From the NCBI GenBank assembly GCA_963580455.1, contig OY756961.1, positions 22,487,001 to 22,551,000 of the forward strand: DNA of 64,000 nucleotides. Direction: 5' to 3'. Below the pieces are notes generated by a model that had not been told where the DNA came from, did no database searches, and saw only the letters and a list, made by a program, of their open reading frames with translations. The translations under genes and the position numbers were made by a program. Source of the DNA: Euonymus europaeus. Its lineage: Eukaryota; Streptophyta; Magnoliopsida; Celastrales; Celastraceae. Shown in pieces: positions 27,118 to 38,453 of the stretch; position 1 is the first letter of the stretch, and each line of letters opens with the position of its first letter.

Positions 27118-27403
27118 GAGCAGCTCCAATCCAAGTATGGAAAATTGGGATGTAAAATGAGATATATCACTGAATAGAGACTCTTTGGGTTGTAAAAATT
27201 GTGCTGTAAAAGTAGTATGTATAAATGAGAGTGTAAATTTCTGTTGTGCTGCTAGTTATTATGATAGTCATGGTAGTTGTATATTGGAGACCGTAGATTT
27301 ATATTTATAACCAGAGTTGGAATTACTCATCCGAAGATATGGGTATGTAAAATGAAGGTTAGGTCATATACATCTTCATTTACATTCTGAGTTGGAGTTA
27401 CTC
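27118..27403. mobile_element. PIF/Harbinger (Tourist-like) MITE
   Basis: Left end GAGCAGCTCCAATCC and right end GAGTTGGAGTTACTC are imperfect inverted repeats. The flanks are TTA (27115-27117 and 27404-27406), the 3-bp duplication of this superfamily. An internal inverted near-copy of the terminal motif lies around 27310-27350. 286 bp, noncoding. Confidence 0.8.
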
Positions 27404-27406
27404 TTA

Positions 27407-28518
27407 GTAAAATATATATAAAGTATTTGATTCATTCCTTATAATTACTAAATAAGCTCTATACGTATAGAAAAGAGTTTATCAAGTTCTTTGTACTTTG
27501 TTTCAGACTGAACGAGTTTTGCTTTGAAGGTTGAGCTAAAAGAGCTCCTCCTATTCATTTTTATTATTTTCGTTATTAGGGTGTTAATGGTATCGTTAAA
27601 TTTAATTTTTTTATCACTATCGACGTGGAATACATGTTTTATGGATTTGAGATATGATTTTGAAAATGATTTTTTAAAAAAGTTATTACTAAAATTGAAA
27701 CTCGAATGAATTCAAATAATTTCAAATTAAATTAATATAAATAAATTTAATGGTGGCTCTGATTTGTAAACTACTCAATATTCACCGTTATTGTTCATGA
27801 TGAAACAAATTTTAATTTTGTTGATAGTTTATACGTTTTTAATTTAACATTTAGGGAGAAGTTTTGATATGACCTTTGAACTTAAGTGAAAGTATCAATT
27901 TATCCTTCAAATTTCATTTTGAATTATATTAGCCTCTCAATTTTCATTATCGTATTTTGTTAGCCCTCTTTTATGGTTTCTATCTTTTTTATGATGAAAT
28001 GACCCTATCAAATTATAAAAAACAAACGAAAAATGTTTGCCAAATTTTCAAAAATAAACGAAAATTACAACAAAAGACTAACATAATACTTTAATGAAAG
28101 TTGATGGACTAATTTCATTCCAATTGAAGTACGCGAGATAAATTGATACTTTCCTCAAAATAAAACCGTCATCCTAAAACTTCTCTCTTAAAATTTATGT
28201 TGATTGTGAAGCTTGAGGATGTGTCTCTAGAGAGTTTTGGATTCTAGAAGCAAAACAAAACCAGTCAACCTTTTTTGGGAAGACTTGCGACTTCCAAAGA
28301 CGACGACCCAAGATAAGCCTCATGCAAATTCCACAACCAAAAACACGGAAGTCGTAAAGTAATGCGGGGATCGTCCTATTTTTAGACCATTAATGTCAAT
28401 CTGTTCATACAAGTTTCTTTCGTCATGATAAGGAAATTGGGGGTTAGGTAGTGGGGTTTTTTTTCCCTTTAATTTCTTCAGAAGTGAAAAAAATTGCATA
28501 CCCATCTTTCAGAAAGTC
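27407..28518. other. Intergenic DNA and upstream region of the dioxygenase gene
   Basis: AT-rich with no supported gene. The last 150 bp presumably hold the promoter and leader of the downstream gene, but I see no convincing TATA box. Confidence 0.5.
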
Positions 28519-31405
28519 ATGGAGACGAAGGAAAACAGTCTTGGGAGCTCTCTGCTTGTGCCCTGTGTTCAAGAGTTGGTTAAGGTGCCTGGGCTCAACA
28601 TCCCAGCGAGATATATTCGTCCCAACCAAGATCCACCAATTATTTCTAATGAGGATTTGGCACCTGAAGTTCCTGTTATCGATATGCAGAGTCTGTTTTC
28701 CACACAATCTGTGGATGCTGAATTGGCCAAACTTGATTTTGCCTGCAAAGAGTGGGGCTTCTTTCAGGTATTCTTCCTTCGCAGGTCAAAATCTATCTCT
28801 TATTTGGTCTATTTTGCCTTGTTTTTCTTAACTTAAAGGATGATAACTCATTAGTCTGAAAAGAAAAAGAAACTAGCAGTTCAAAGGAAGTTAATAAATT
28901 TGTTAATAATTTAATTTGTTTTACTTGAATTTATATTCTAGTTACTGTTCTGGGTTTCAATATATGTTGAATCTGTTTATTCTGTAGAAGAGTTCTCTTG
29001 TTTTTATACATCCAAGAACAAGGACTGGAAAAGATTTGAAAAATAGCAATTAAAGGGCAATAAGACAATACTTTTAATCCAATTAACCCAGACACAGTTC
29101 TATATTCCAGACCTGACTGAATTTTAAGTGCAAGTGTATGATAATTACTTTGTCTGTTCTTGTTTACGCGTTGTAATAATGGAAACTGATAAACCTGCAC
29201 GTTGGCAGGAGAAGATTAAATGAGTTTTGCTGGGTGGATTAATATCGTACTTCATTAGCTTTTGAAATATCGTCTTACAGCTAGCTAGCTTTCACTGTTT
29301 GACATTTTCTAAAATCCTATGACAAGTGAGACTTCCAATTATAAAAATGTGAATTTTGTGTAGGTATGCTTATAGTGGATGTTCTATGCATGTGTGATTT
29401 CTAGTTTTGCCATTTGATTTGGGGAAGATGTTTTGTACTATTACTGAATGAGACGGATATTTGATATTGCATAAAGGTACACCCCATGCAAAACTAAGAT
29501 TTTGCTAAGAGAAGTATTTGAAATGGCATCTGTTTTTTAAGAAAATAATTACGAAAGCGAAGGTGAAGGATGAGGTGCTCGACGAACAGTGGTTAAAAAT
29601 TGGGAAAACACTTTAGTTCAAACAATATTGAATGCTTAAACGTTTGATCTCCTGTTTTATTTTCTTCCTAATGGAAAAGAGAACTTTTTTAATAGCAAAA
29701 GTGATGGTTGCCTGTTTATAACTTGTTACCTTCCTTAGGATATACTGTAGGTACATGATATTTTTTGAGAAACGATTTTTTATGGCAGAGTTTACCAAAA
29801 AATTTATCCTTTAATGCTTTCTGGCCGTTGAAGAGGGGCGCTTCTGAACATTGAAATTTAGTAGATCATAAACAGTGGATGTCCAAAAACTCTATTGTTC
29901 GATTATAGAGTTATGTCTATGTGTATGTAAGAAACAGAAAACCATAGCCTCAAAGTCGAAATTCCTGGTCAAATGGGTAGAATGAGTGTGGTAACCGTGA
30001 TTGGGTTGAGCACTTGAGCTGCCGCCTGGGAGGGTCCCTTGGCACTCAGAACTGGGGGATCAGACCCATACGTGTCTTGTTCAACTTAATGTGGCATTTT
30101 TTTTATATGCTAATGTATTATACTGAAAGATCTGCTGGAATGATCTAGCTACTAAGACTTTCGAAAAGCAATGAGATTCTGATATTAATGATTTATTGAA
30201 TTTCTTTTTGTCTCGGAAGTGTTATCAAATGCTTGAAAGAAAGTGGTGGATTGTCTGATGTATGTCGTATAGAGTCTAATGTTGCTCTAAAATTTACCCA
30301 CTATTTGAATTTTGGTTTGCAATTGCTGCAGTTGGTAAACCATGGAATAAGCTCTTCATTATTAGAGAAGATGAAGGCAGAGGTTCTGGACTTCTTCAAT
30401 CTCCCAATGGAAGAAAAGAAAAAGTTCTGGCAGTATCCCGGAGAAATTGAGGGATTCGGACAAGCTTTTGTTGTATCTGAGGACCAAAAGCTCGATTGGG
30501 GTGACCTGTTCTTCCTGGTTACTCAGCCAGCTCATATGAGGAAATCCCACCTGTTTCCAAACCTTCCTGTACCTTTCAGGTGTTAACTGTTTTAGTTTGT
30601 TTCAATGTGTGCTCAGGCATATTTCAATTATACTTCGTTTTTGTGACTTGTTGTTTTATCTGACTATTTCTAATGCAGAGAAACCTTGGAAATGTATTCA
30701 ATGGAAGTAAAAAATCTGGCAGCAGCCATCCTAGGTCAGATGGCAAAGGCTCTGAATTTTAAAGCTGAGGAGATGAAAGAAATATTTGGAGATGTTAGGC
30801 AAACGATGAGAATGAACTACTACCCACCATGTCCTCAACCAGAGCAGGTCATCGGCCTTACCCCTCATTCTGATGCGACGGGTCTTACTATCCTCCTACA
30901 GGTCAATGATGTCGAAGGTCTCCAGATAAAGAAAAATGGGAGGTGGGTTACTGTTAAACCCCTCCCAAATGCCTTTGTAGTCAATGTCGGAGACATTCTA
31001 GAGGTAATAGAGCATTTCAATCTGAAGCACTTACTTGAATACATCAGATCAGTTTTATGTTCCAACAATCAACCTCGTTAGGTTTAACAGTTCCTTTTAA
31101 GTGCGGAAAGCTTATCTAATGATGATTTTTGTACATTTAAATGGCAGATCATAACTAATGGTGCATATCGTAGTATCGAGCACCGTGCAATAGTGAACTC
31201 TGGTAAAGAACGACTCTCAATTGCTGCATTTAATTCCCCTGCAACCGATCGCGAAATAGGTCCAGCATCCAGCTTGATTACTCAAGAATCACCAGCATTG
31301 TTCAGAAGAGTTGGAGTTCCGGAGTACTTCCGGGGCCTTTTTTCTCGTGAGCTTCGGGGAAAATCTTACCTTGATACCTTGAGAATCGAACAGAATCAAG
31401 GTTAG
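28519..31405 (+). CDS. 2-oxoglutarate/Fe(II)-dependent dioxygenase, SRG1-like
   Basis: Exons 28519-28767, 30332-30579, 30679-31003 and 31148-31405 (TAG) join in phase to 359 residues, the normal length. The N-terminal DIOX_N domain (about residues 50-165) holds [24 protein letters not shown] and [19 protein letters not shown]. The jelly-roll domain has [20 protein letters not shown], with iron ligands His229, Asp231 and His286 and the 2-oxoglutarate-binding pair Arg296/Ser298 (RLSIAAF). Family members hydroxylate or demethylate specialised metabolites (SRG1, codeine demethylase and related enzymes). Substrate cannot be inferred. Intron 1 is 1.56 kb. All catalytic residues are present, so the gene looks functional. 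Confidence 0.94.
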
Positions 31406-31980
31406 ATTTGATTGATATTTAAACTTCTATAACATAGTCTCCCGGCAGGCCTATTACTAGTATATAAATAATATAATAATGTGTATTTAGTCTTAAATTA
31501 TGGTTTTGTACTGGATTAATAAAATATCCAAAGCCTAAACCCCTAAAAAGGTATGGAAAATAAGAGAAGGAAAAGTGTACTTTTAGTGATGATAAATCGG
31601 TGTAATATTTTCCGTACCATATTGGCTATGTACTTATACGTATTGATCATCCTCGTGCAACGATTGGGATTATATTTCGAATTCTACTGTTAATGTCGTT
31701 TTCTATTAGGATTTTCTGGTTTTGATTGGAGCTCAAACTATCCCTTCAAGAGAACTGTGTGGCCTCCACTTCTGCTTTTAGTATTTATTTTTTTAGGTAA
31801 ATCTGATTGTTTATTAATGAAGAAGAAGATACACAGCAAGGGGAACAACAACGAAAACAAAACCAGACTAACAATCCAAACGCATAAGGAGGAGGGGTCG
31901 GTAGGCCCTTTGGGAGGATCAGAGCAAATTCTTACATTAGACAAGACATCTGGGAACCAAGCAACCATCATATGTCTGCC
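31406..31980. other. 3' flank of the dioxygenase gene; possible retroelement tail
   Basis: Between about 31780 and 31980 the minus strand has a weak open frame followed by a T-rich end, reminiscent of a retroelement 3' tail. I cannot assign it to a family. Confidence 0.3.
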
Positions 31981-31982
31981 TA

Positions 31983-32413
31983 TCCACACCAAGTCTGTTT
32001 GGATTGACAGATTTGGGGAAAAGGGAAGAGAGAACATGAGTTTTTCCCTTATTTCCTTTGTTTTGTTTGTTTAGAAAAAAATTAGAGGAATGAATTTGGA
32101 GAGAATTGGGAGGAAAACTTCGTCAATTTTTGGTTAAAATATTTTCTCCCCAAATTGAGTTTATTTGGAGGGAAGAGAAAAGGAGCAGCTAAATTATGGT
32201 GTCTATAAATTAAAATTCTATTTTACCTTTGATATGCTTTGATGTTTCATGTTTCCTTTCTTATATTTTACGAGTGTTATCCAAATAAGAGAATCACAAA
32301 TCATTTCCTCTCTTTCTTATCCATCTAAACATGAGAAGGAAAAAAAATCCTCCATTCTCCTCTTTCATTCGCTTATCTACTATCCCCTTCTTTCAATCCA
32401 AACATGCCCTAAA
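31983..32413. mobile_element. Probable MITE with TGTTTGGATTGA termini
   Basis: Left AGTCTGTTTGGATTGACAG and right CTTTCAATCCAAACATGCCC are inverted, and the next 15-20 bp inward also pair (GGGGAAAAGGGAAG with CCCCTTC). The interior is noncoding and A/T-rich. A target duplication is not clear, so the superfamily is not assigned and the ends are approximate. Confidence 0.55.
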
Positions 32414-33619
32414 GATCTGTCACACCATATGTGACGTTAACAATGATATGTAGGATCTACTGATTTCATTGTACATATCATGATAGTTAGTGAAGAACAA
32501 GCACATTCTTACATTTAAAAAGCCTTGCAGTCTGTTGGAATAAAAGATATTTTCCTGTCCAGAAGGTCATACTCTACCAGAAAGTTAGGAAAATGTTATG
32601 TATCCCAAAAGATTCCTAATCTATGTGGCATTACATGTCATCATGCCACATAGATTAGAACAAGAAAAGTCAAAAAGTAATTGTTTATTGGAAAATGTAA
32701 TTCCCGCCCAAGGGTTGTTAATTCTAACTTCTCTCTCTATTATTGTCTTAACTATATGTTTGACCATGGTTAGTACATCTCTCTTAGATATTGCAAGTTA
32801 CCTTTTCTCTTATTGTCTAGAGCTAAGTTTTTTGTTGGAACTATGGAAAAATCTGGAGGAAAGACGGGCTTATCGTCATCTTTTTAAGGCAATAGCTCGT
32901 TCGATAATGTGTTTTTAATGTTCGAGGCTTCGTTTTTGGTACGGATTGATGTTTCCAGTGAGTTTATTTAGATAGATCTCATTGATTTCAGAGTGGGGTA
33001 TTCGATCTTGTTTGGATTATGTACGATTTGTGTTGTTTGATTTGTTAAGTCTAGTTTTCATGGAGTTCTCCTTCTTTTTAGCATGACAATGTTTTTCAGT
33101 TATTACCTTCGTTTGAACAATTGTATTGTTTTTAAATGATTATAGATAGATTTGTGTGTTTTTTTTATTATCTTTAATTTATTTAATATTGGCAACATAA
33201 TAAATTGAAATTGTAATTATGACAATTGTCATTGTTTTTAATTTTTGTTGCATTGTTTTTCTTATTTTGGTCATCACTGTAACTGTCTCAAGCACATTTG
33301 AAACATAAATGACAGTAATTTTTCACGATGTAATAAGACACTGCACAATATAATCCAATGTAGTTACATACATGGACAATGTATTTAATATGTATTGTCA
33401 TGTAGCTATTATATCATGATTTTTAAAATATACAATGGTCATTTTTTTATATGCAGTGGGACAATGTTTAATTTGATAGAACCTGCTGAGAGTGTATATG
33501 AGTTTGTTGAGCCTGCTTGTTAATCATCCTACACATTCAAAGAACGAGTGTAAGGCCAAATTGGCTGCCCAACTTTCAACTGATGCGAAATGAGAGATTA
33601 CTATGTTCGATTACATAGT
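32414..33619. other. AT-rich intergenic DNA
   Basis: Includes a 15-bp perfect inverted repeat (CTAATCTATGTGGCA with TGCCACATAGATTAG, around 32616-32658, short loop). No gene or element supported otherwise. Confidence 0.5.
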
Positions 33620-34102
33620 AATTGTGAATTTTGGACAGTGTTTAATTACATTCTTTTGTTGTTATTGTTACTGTTACATTTGATTGGTATTGTAATTATA
33701 TTGATCCTACCATTATCACATTGTACTCTCAATTTTTTAAAGGTCATTAACATTGTTACTGAGAATTTTGTACAGTGTTTAATTACATTCTTTTGTTGTT
33801 ATTGTTACATTGGTTGGTAATGTAATTACATTGATCCTACCATTATCACATTGCACTCTCAATTTTTGTAAGGTCATTAATATTGTTATTGAGAATTTTG
33901 GACAATGTTTAATTACATTCTTTTGTCGTTATTGTTACATTGATCCTACCATTATCACATTGCACTCTCAATTTTTGTAAGGTCATTAATATTGTTATTG
34001 AGAATTTTGGACATGTTTAATTACATTCTTTTGTCGTTATTGTTACATTGATTGGTAATGTAATTACATTGATCCTACCATTATCACATTACACTCTCAA
34101 CT
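33620..34102 (+). repeat. Tandem array with periods of about 137, 130 and 108 bp
   Basis: Four successive units start at about 33638, 33775, 33905 and 34013 with the motif GTTTAATTACATTC. Each continues with TTGATCCTACCATTATCACA and CACTCTCAA. Unit length shrinks through internal deletions and the last is partial. The sequence is noncoding. Confidence 0.85.
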
Positions 34103-34499
34103 TATCTAAAGAGGGTGGATGGTCAGAGATAGTGGTTTAGTAGTTTGTGGGGGAAAACTATTGGAGCATTCTGTAAAGGTTTTGGCAGGAGAGTTTGTTA
34201 CAACACTTACATATCACGTGGCCACTTGCTAGAGTAATTAATGGAGGAGCTTGCTGAGTGTATTGAAAGCTAATTGTAGATCGTTGATTTCAAGTATATT
34301 GAAGTATAAATACATGGTTCTGTACATTGGGAAAGTCATCGTGAATATAGTACAAACAATTCTTCTTTTTCTTCTTGTTCTTTCATAGTTTACAACCCTA
34401 GTTTTGCCTTCTTGATTGATCAAGGAGAGAGTTCTTCTTGTTAGAATTGATCTAACACTAAGTAGGTATTCTCGCACAAGACGTAAGACTGTGGGAATT

Positions 34500-35120
34500 G
34501 AAAGCACACCCGATCATCAAAAACTGATTATCATCTCATTCAACTTTGAGGGATAGCCACTGCAATGGTTCAAGTGGATGAATTGTCTCCAATCAAGACC
34601 TTAGATAGGAAGAATTCACGTTAGCTTTCTTCGAGGAATTTGGACCTTCACCGTTTGATGATTGTACTAAGGTTTTTTTTCAAGCTGAAGCAAGAAGGAA
34701 ATCTTAAAGACTATATCAGAGAATTTTGACAACTGACCAACAAGACTTCTAGAGTCAATCCAGCATTGTTAAAGAGCTCCTTTCTTGGAATTGAGATATG
34801 ATTTCAAAATACAAAACTTGGATCTATACATGAGGATATTTGTTATTTCTGAACAGTTTGATGAAAAATTGAGAAATATTCAGCCTAATTCATCAACAAG
34901 ATCATACAATTCTAGGTTCAATAATCCACAACAAAGTAATACTTATACTCATAAGCCTATTGATATAGTGCCTAAGAAGATTATACCCAATGAACAACCT
35001 ACTAGAAGGATGTCACCAGAGGAGGTTCATGAGAGAAGGCAAAAAGGACTGTGTTTTTGTTTTGATGATAAATATGTGAGGGGACATAAGTGTGCAAAAA
35101 AGCAACTATGTTATTAATTA
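34500..35120 (+). pseudogene. Ty3/gypsy-type gag remnant, C-terminal half
   Basis: Disrupted frames resemble gypsy gag: HQKLIIISFNFEG, then LQWFKWMN, a segment like FFKLKQEGNLKDYIREF, then an open stretch (34785-35117) with EEVHERRQKGLCFCFDDKY and GHKCAKKQLC, a degenerate zinc knuckle. Stops and frameshifts make it non-functional. A possible LTR with TATA-like GTATAAATAC lies upstream at about 34230-34490. Confidence 0.6.
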
Positions 35121-35189
35121 AGCAATTGTGATTTCTATGGTATTATTGTTTCTCAAAGTACTAGGATTTTTGCTATAATTTCCACTTTA

Positions 35190-36110
35190 TGTTTCCATGA
35201 TAATGGATCATCTATGTCACGAAAACAAGGGAGTTATATTTTCTGCCATGGAGTTCGCAGATTGTTACCTCTTCCCTCTTGAGTTTCAACTCTCCTTGGA
35301 GGATTTGCCTCAAATTCTTATGAATTCTCATCTTCTAGTACTCCATTTTTCAAGACGCAAAAGATCTCTTCTCAATTTCTCAAATCCAGCAACCATGCTA
35401 AGATTCGGATTGGTAATATCATGATTGACAGAGCCTTGTAACTTCTCAAATGCATTTGACATATGTTCTAGATTCAATTCAAAATTAGAAATTCGATGAT
35501 CCATTGCAGCAGTAGCTCGAGTTATGCGTGGTATGCACAGAAGGGAATGACTTCAATCAACGTCACCTTGATACCAATTGATAGCAACCTGCACCTTAAC
35601 CCTAGCAAGCAAAGGAAGATTTCTATAGAAGACGAAAAAAAAGGAAACTTCTTGTATATTCAACATGATTCCAGAATATGGTCGAATGCAAGCTTATATA
35701 CTAGCAGTAGAGTAACTGCTAGTTAATAGCCTATTTACGGAGAGTCCGTCAGCTAATTGGAGTTAACATTCCAACTCATAAAATCTAACATAAAATACAA
35801 CCAACTAATAACAGATTCTCAAGAGTAAGAATCTATTACAAACAATTCACACTAAGATTAACCTACAACTCAGGTTCATATCACACACAAACTCAAGGAT
35901 CAATCTTGATTCTCGAAATCCAAGTTCCATAAACTACACAAGAACAACAACACATCATGAACACAATTAGATCTCCTCATTTTCTTTAACAGCAATAGTT
36001 TTATTGATCGCACAAATTCAGACCTAGAACTCTTTGGAGGTGGTGGATTAGAGTATTTTCTTGAGAATTAGGGTTTCATTTAATTGGGAATTAGTAATAC
36101 ATCATAATAT
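35190..36110 (-). mobile_element. Gypsy-like gag N-terminus and LTR in inverted orientation
   Basis: On the minus strand, MDHRISNFELNLEHMSNAFE and EKLQGSVNHDITNPNLSM (about 35500 downward) look like the start of a gypsy gag. Just upstream of it, TGGTATCAAGG (35567-35577) fits a primer-binding site. Further upstream, TATATAAGC (near 35695) could be an LTR TATA box. This faces the gag remnant on the other strand, so one rearranged element or two nested ones are possible. The outer limit is approximate. Confidence 0.45.
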
Positions 36111-36124
36111 TATGCCACATCATT

Positions 36125-36330
36125 ATCTTTTATTTCACTGGTTGGTCTTCCTACTATGTAGGGAGTGACATGTCTTATGTTCGAATCTCCCCTGCTATCA
36201 ATGTGAGTGAGATTTATCATCGTCATGTTAAAAGTTGTAAAAGATAGATGATTACCTCCCTCTGTGTAGCCCACGGCCCCATTGGGCCTTATTGTTTAAG
36301 TTGGATATTCCCCCTCCTTGATATCAAAAA
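36125..36330 (+). mobile_element. SINE-like unit
   Basis: CACTGGTTGGTC near the start is A-box-like, and GTTCGAATCTC (36179-36189) is a near-perfect pol III B box, followed by about 140 bp of unrelated sequence and an A-rich end. No target duplication seen. Confidence 0.4.
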
Positions 36331-38453
36331 ATGCGACACATAAGCACATTGGGTAACTAAAAATTCAAAAATTTATCCAAGTTACTAGTTCAGAATAAAA
36401 TCAAACTTAAGATTACTTATTTGTATAAGTTGAACATTTAATGACTAAATTGAATTTTGAAAAATCTTTCGATGACGAAAAAATGTTCAGCTTAACTCAG
36501 AGGTGTTGGATTGGATGAGTTTTTCGTAAACTCTTGTTTGGTACATTAGACTGTTGGATAATGTTAGGTATCTCTCCTGAACAAAGGCATATGTAGTGTA
36601 CATCCACTAGGGATTGGCCCACAAGTTAAATCCGATAAAACACATTGTATGTGTTGAGCAAAAAAATTAGTCCCAAAAATAAAATAAAATGGAACTCCTA
36701 ATAAAAAAAAAAGTATATTACGAGTTTACGACTCTCTGCCTTAATGAACTAATCAGCACCCATAACAAGTACACTGGCGCTATGGACGCTGCCATTTTCC
36801 TAACATCATCTACTTGGGCGCAAGCCACATTAAAGGAAGCTACTGCATTAATCGTCGTCTCAACCTCCGCCTTTAAGCCTTTCAGAGAGGCTGTGTAACT
36901 TGCAAGGTATAGCTTGGAACAATCAGCCATCAATAATAAGAATGCTAAGAAATTCCATCCAAACTATTTGTATGTGTCGATGGCCGTGGCACACCATGTC
37001 ATATGTTAATGTGATATTAGCCAAAATCAATGACAATTTTAGTATTTTTGATATTTGAATTGCAAACTAATTATCTTAATTAATTCTCAATTAGCATACA
37101 TTATGACCACGTGTATGTGAATGACACTCTCTCATTGTGATATATCATATCAACATATGACATAGTGTGTTAAGACTTACGATGATTCAATAATTTCTCA
37201 GTGTACATATAGTTATGGCAAATAATTATTTTCAAAATGAAAAGAGAAAAAAAGGGGCAAAAGAATATATAAAAAGAAAATGCAGTTTTTTTTTCTAGGA
37301 CATAATAAGCATCTCACATGGCTTGCTTTTAATAAAATCACGACAGGTCTCGCTGTAATACCATTTTTAGTCATTATTTTTAAAAAAAACCATAAATTAT
37401 AGTATTTAAAATTTATTGCTATCGAAATATCGAATGCATTTCTATCTATCTAAAAGTATAAAATTGTCACATATTTTTAATATTATTTATTTTTTAATTT
37501 CATGTACAAAATATATTATTAAATGCAAAATATTTTTCTTTTTATGAATTTATATTATTTTAAAAGAAATAATAAAACCACTCCTCTCTTGGACCCTAAC
37601 CAAAGAAAGTCTCATTGACGATCATTGCCCGAAATCGCCCTTCAGTCGTTAGTCTCCACCACTGGACTGAAAATCAAAGAATGATTCACATGCTCATGGG
37701 TTCCATGCGAATGACCGCGAAAAGGGATCAGTAAAAACAAGATCGTCGGAGCTAAAGGTCGGCAGCAACACAAATACGGTTCGCCCTACCTTAGGTCACT
37801 TGAATAAGGTAAAATTCGAATACTGTGAGAGGTTGGATTGACAATTGAAGGATGAGGGACATTGGATGGTTCAAATTTTCCATTGGATTATTCTCTGAAT
37901 CATTGCTTGTGGGTATATTCAGTAAATGAATTAATATGCTAACGTTGTATCAGGTTCTGAATCACTGCTTGTCATTCTTTTGTTGTGGATATCTTCTTGG
38001 AATGAATTAATACTCCAACATTTGGTTTACCTTTTTTGTTAATAACTTGGCGTTTTGATGTGGAGCCGATAACATTCTTCATTGAAAGTCCATAATGACT
38101 GAACAACTATAGGCTTCATCAATCCATAGTAGCTTATTCATTATTTTAAGTAATTTCTCCTTCCTATTTATGATCATGAATTCACTATGAGGCATTTGAT
38201 TTTGAGATTGAAATTGAATATGAATTCTCATTTTCCACAATCCCATACTTCCAAATGTATTGAATTTTTTGTCCAAGTTCAGCAAACATCAAATGTTATC
38301 CTAATGAAAGTTCTTTATTCATGAATGTCTAATACACAATAAGCAGAGTGATTTTTTGAGTTCTTTGTATAAAGGATACTTCGAGTGTAGGCTAGTCCTT
38401 TTACTTCTACTGATTTTTAACAAAGTGTTTCTTGTTTATCTTTTGTGCTTCAG
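36331..38453. other. Intergenic region or unresolved 5' part of the SH2 gene
   Basis: AT-rich. A minus-strand frame at 36718-36933 (71 codons) has faint likeness to a pectin methylesterase inhibitor helix but is too weak to call. A moderately GC-rich patch at 37570-37800 may be a transcript leader. The upstream exons expected for the SH2 gene were looked for and not recognised. Confidence 0.4.

Noticed and set aside
32598..32918. 106-codon plus-strand frame
   Set aside because: Begins in a hairpin-containing repeat, has T-rich hydrophobic composition and no conserved motif.
36718..36933. Possible pectin methylesterase/invertase inhibitor fragment
   Set aside because: Only a DCSKLY-like motif and helical pattern are reminiscent; the Cys pattern and length do not support the family.
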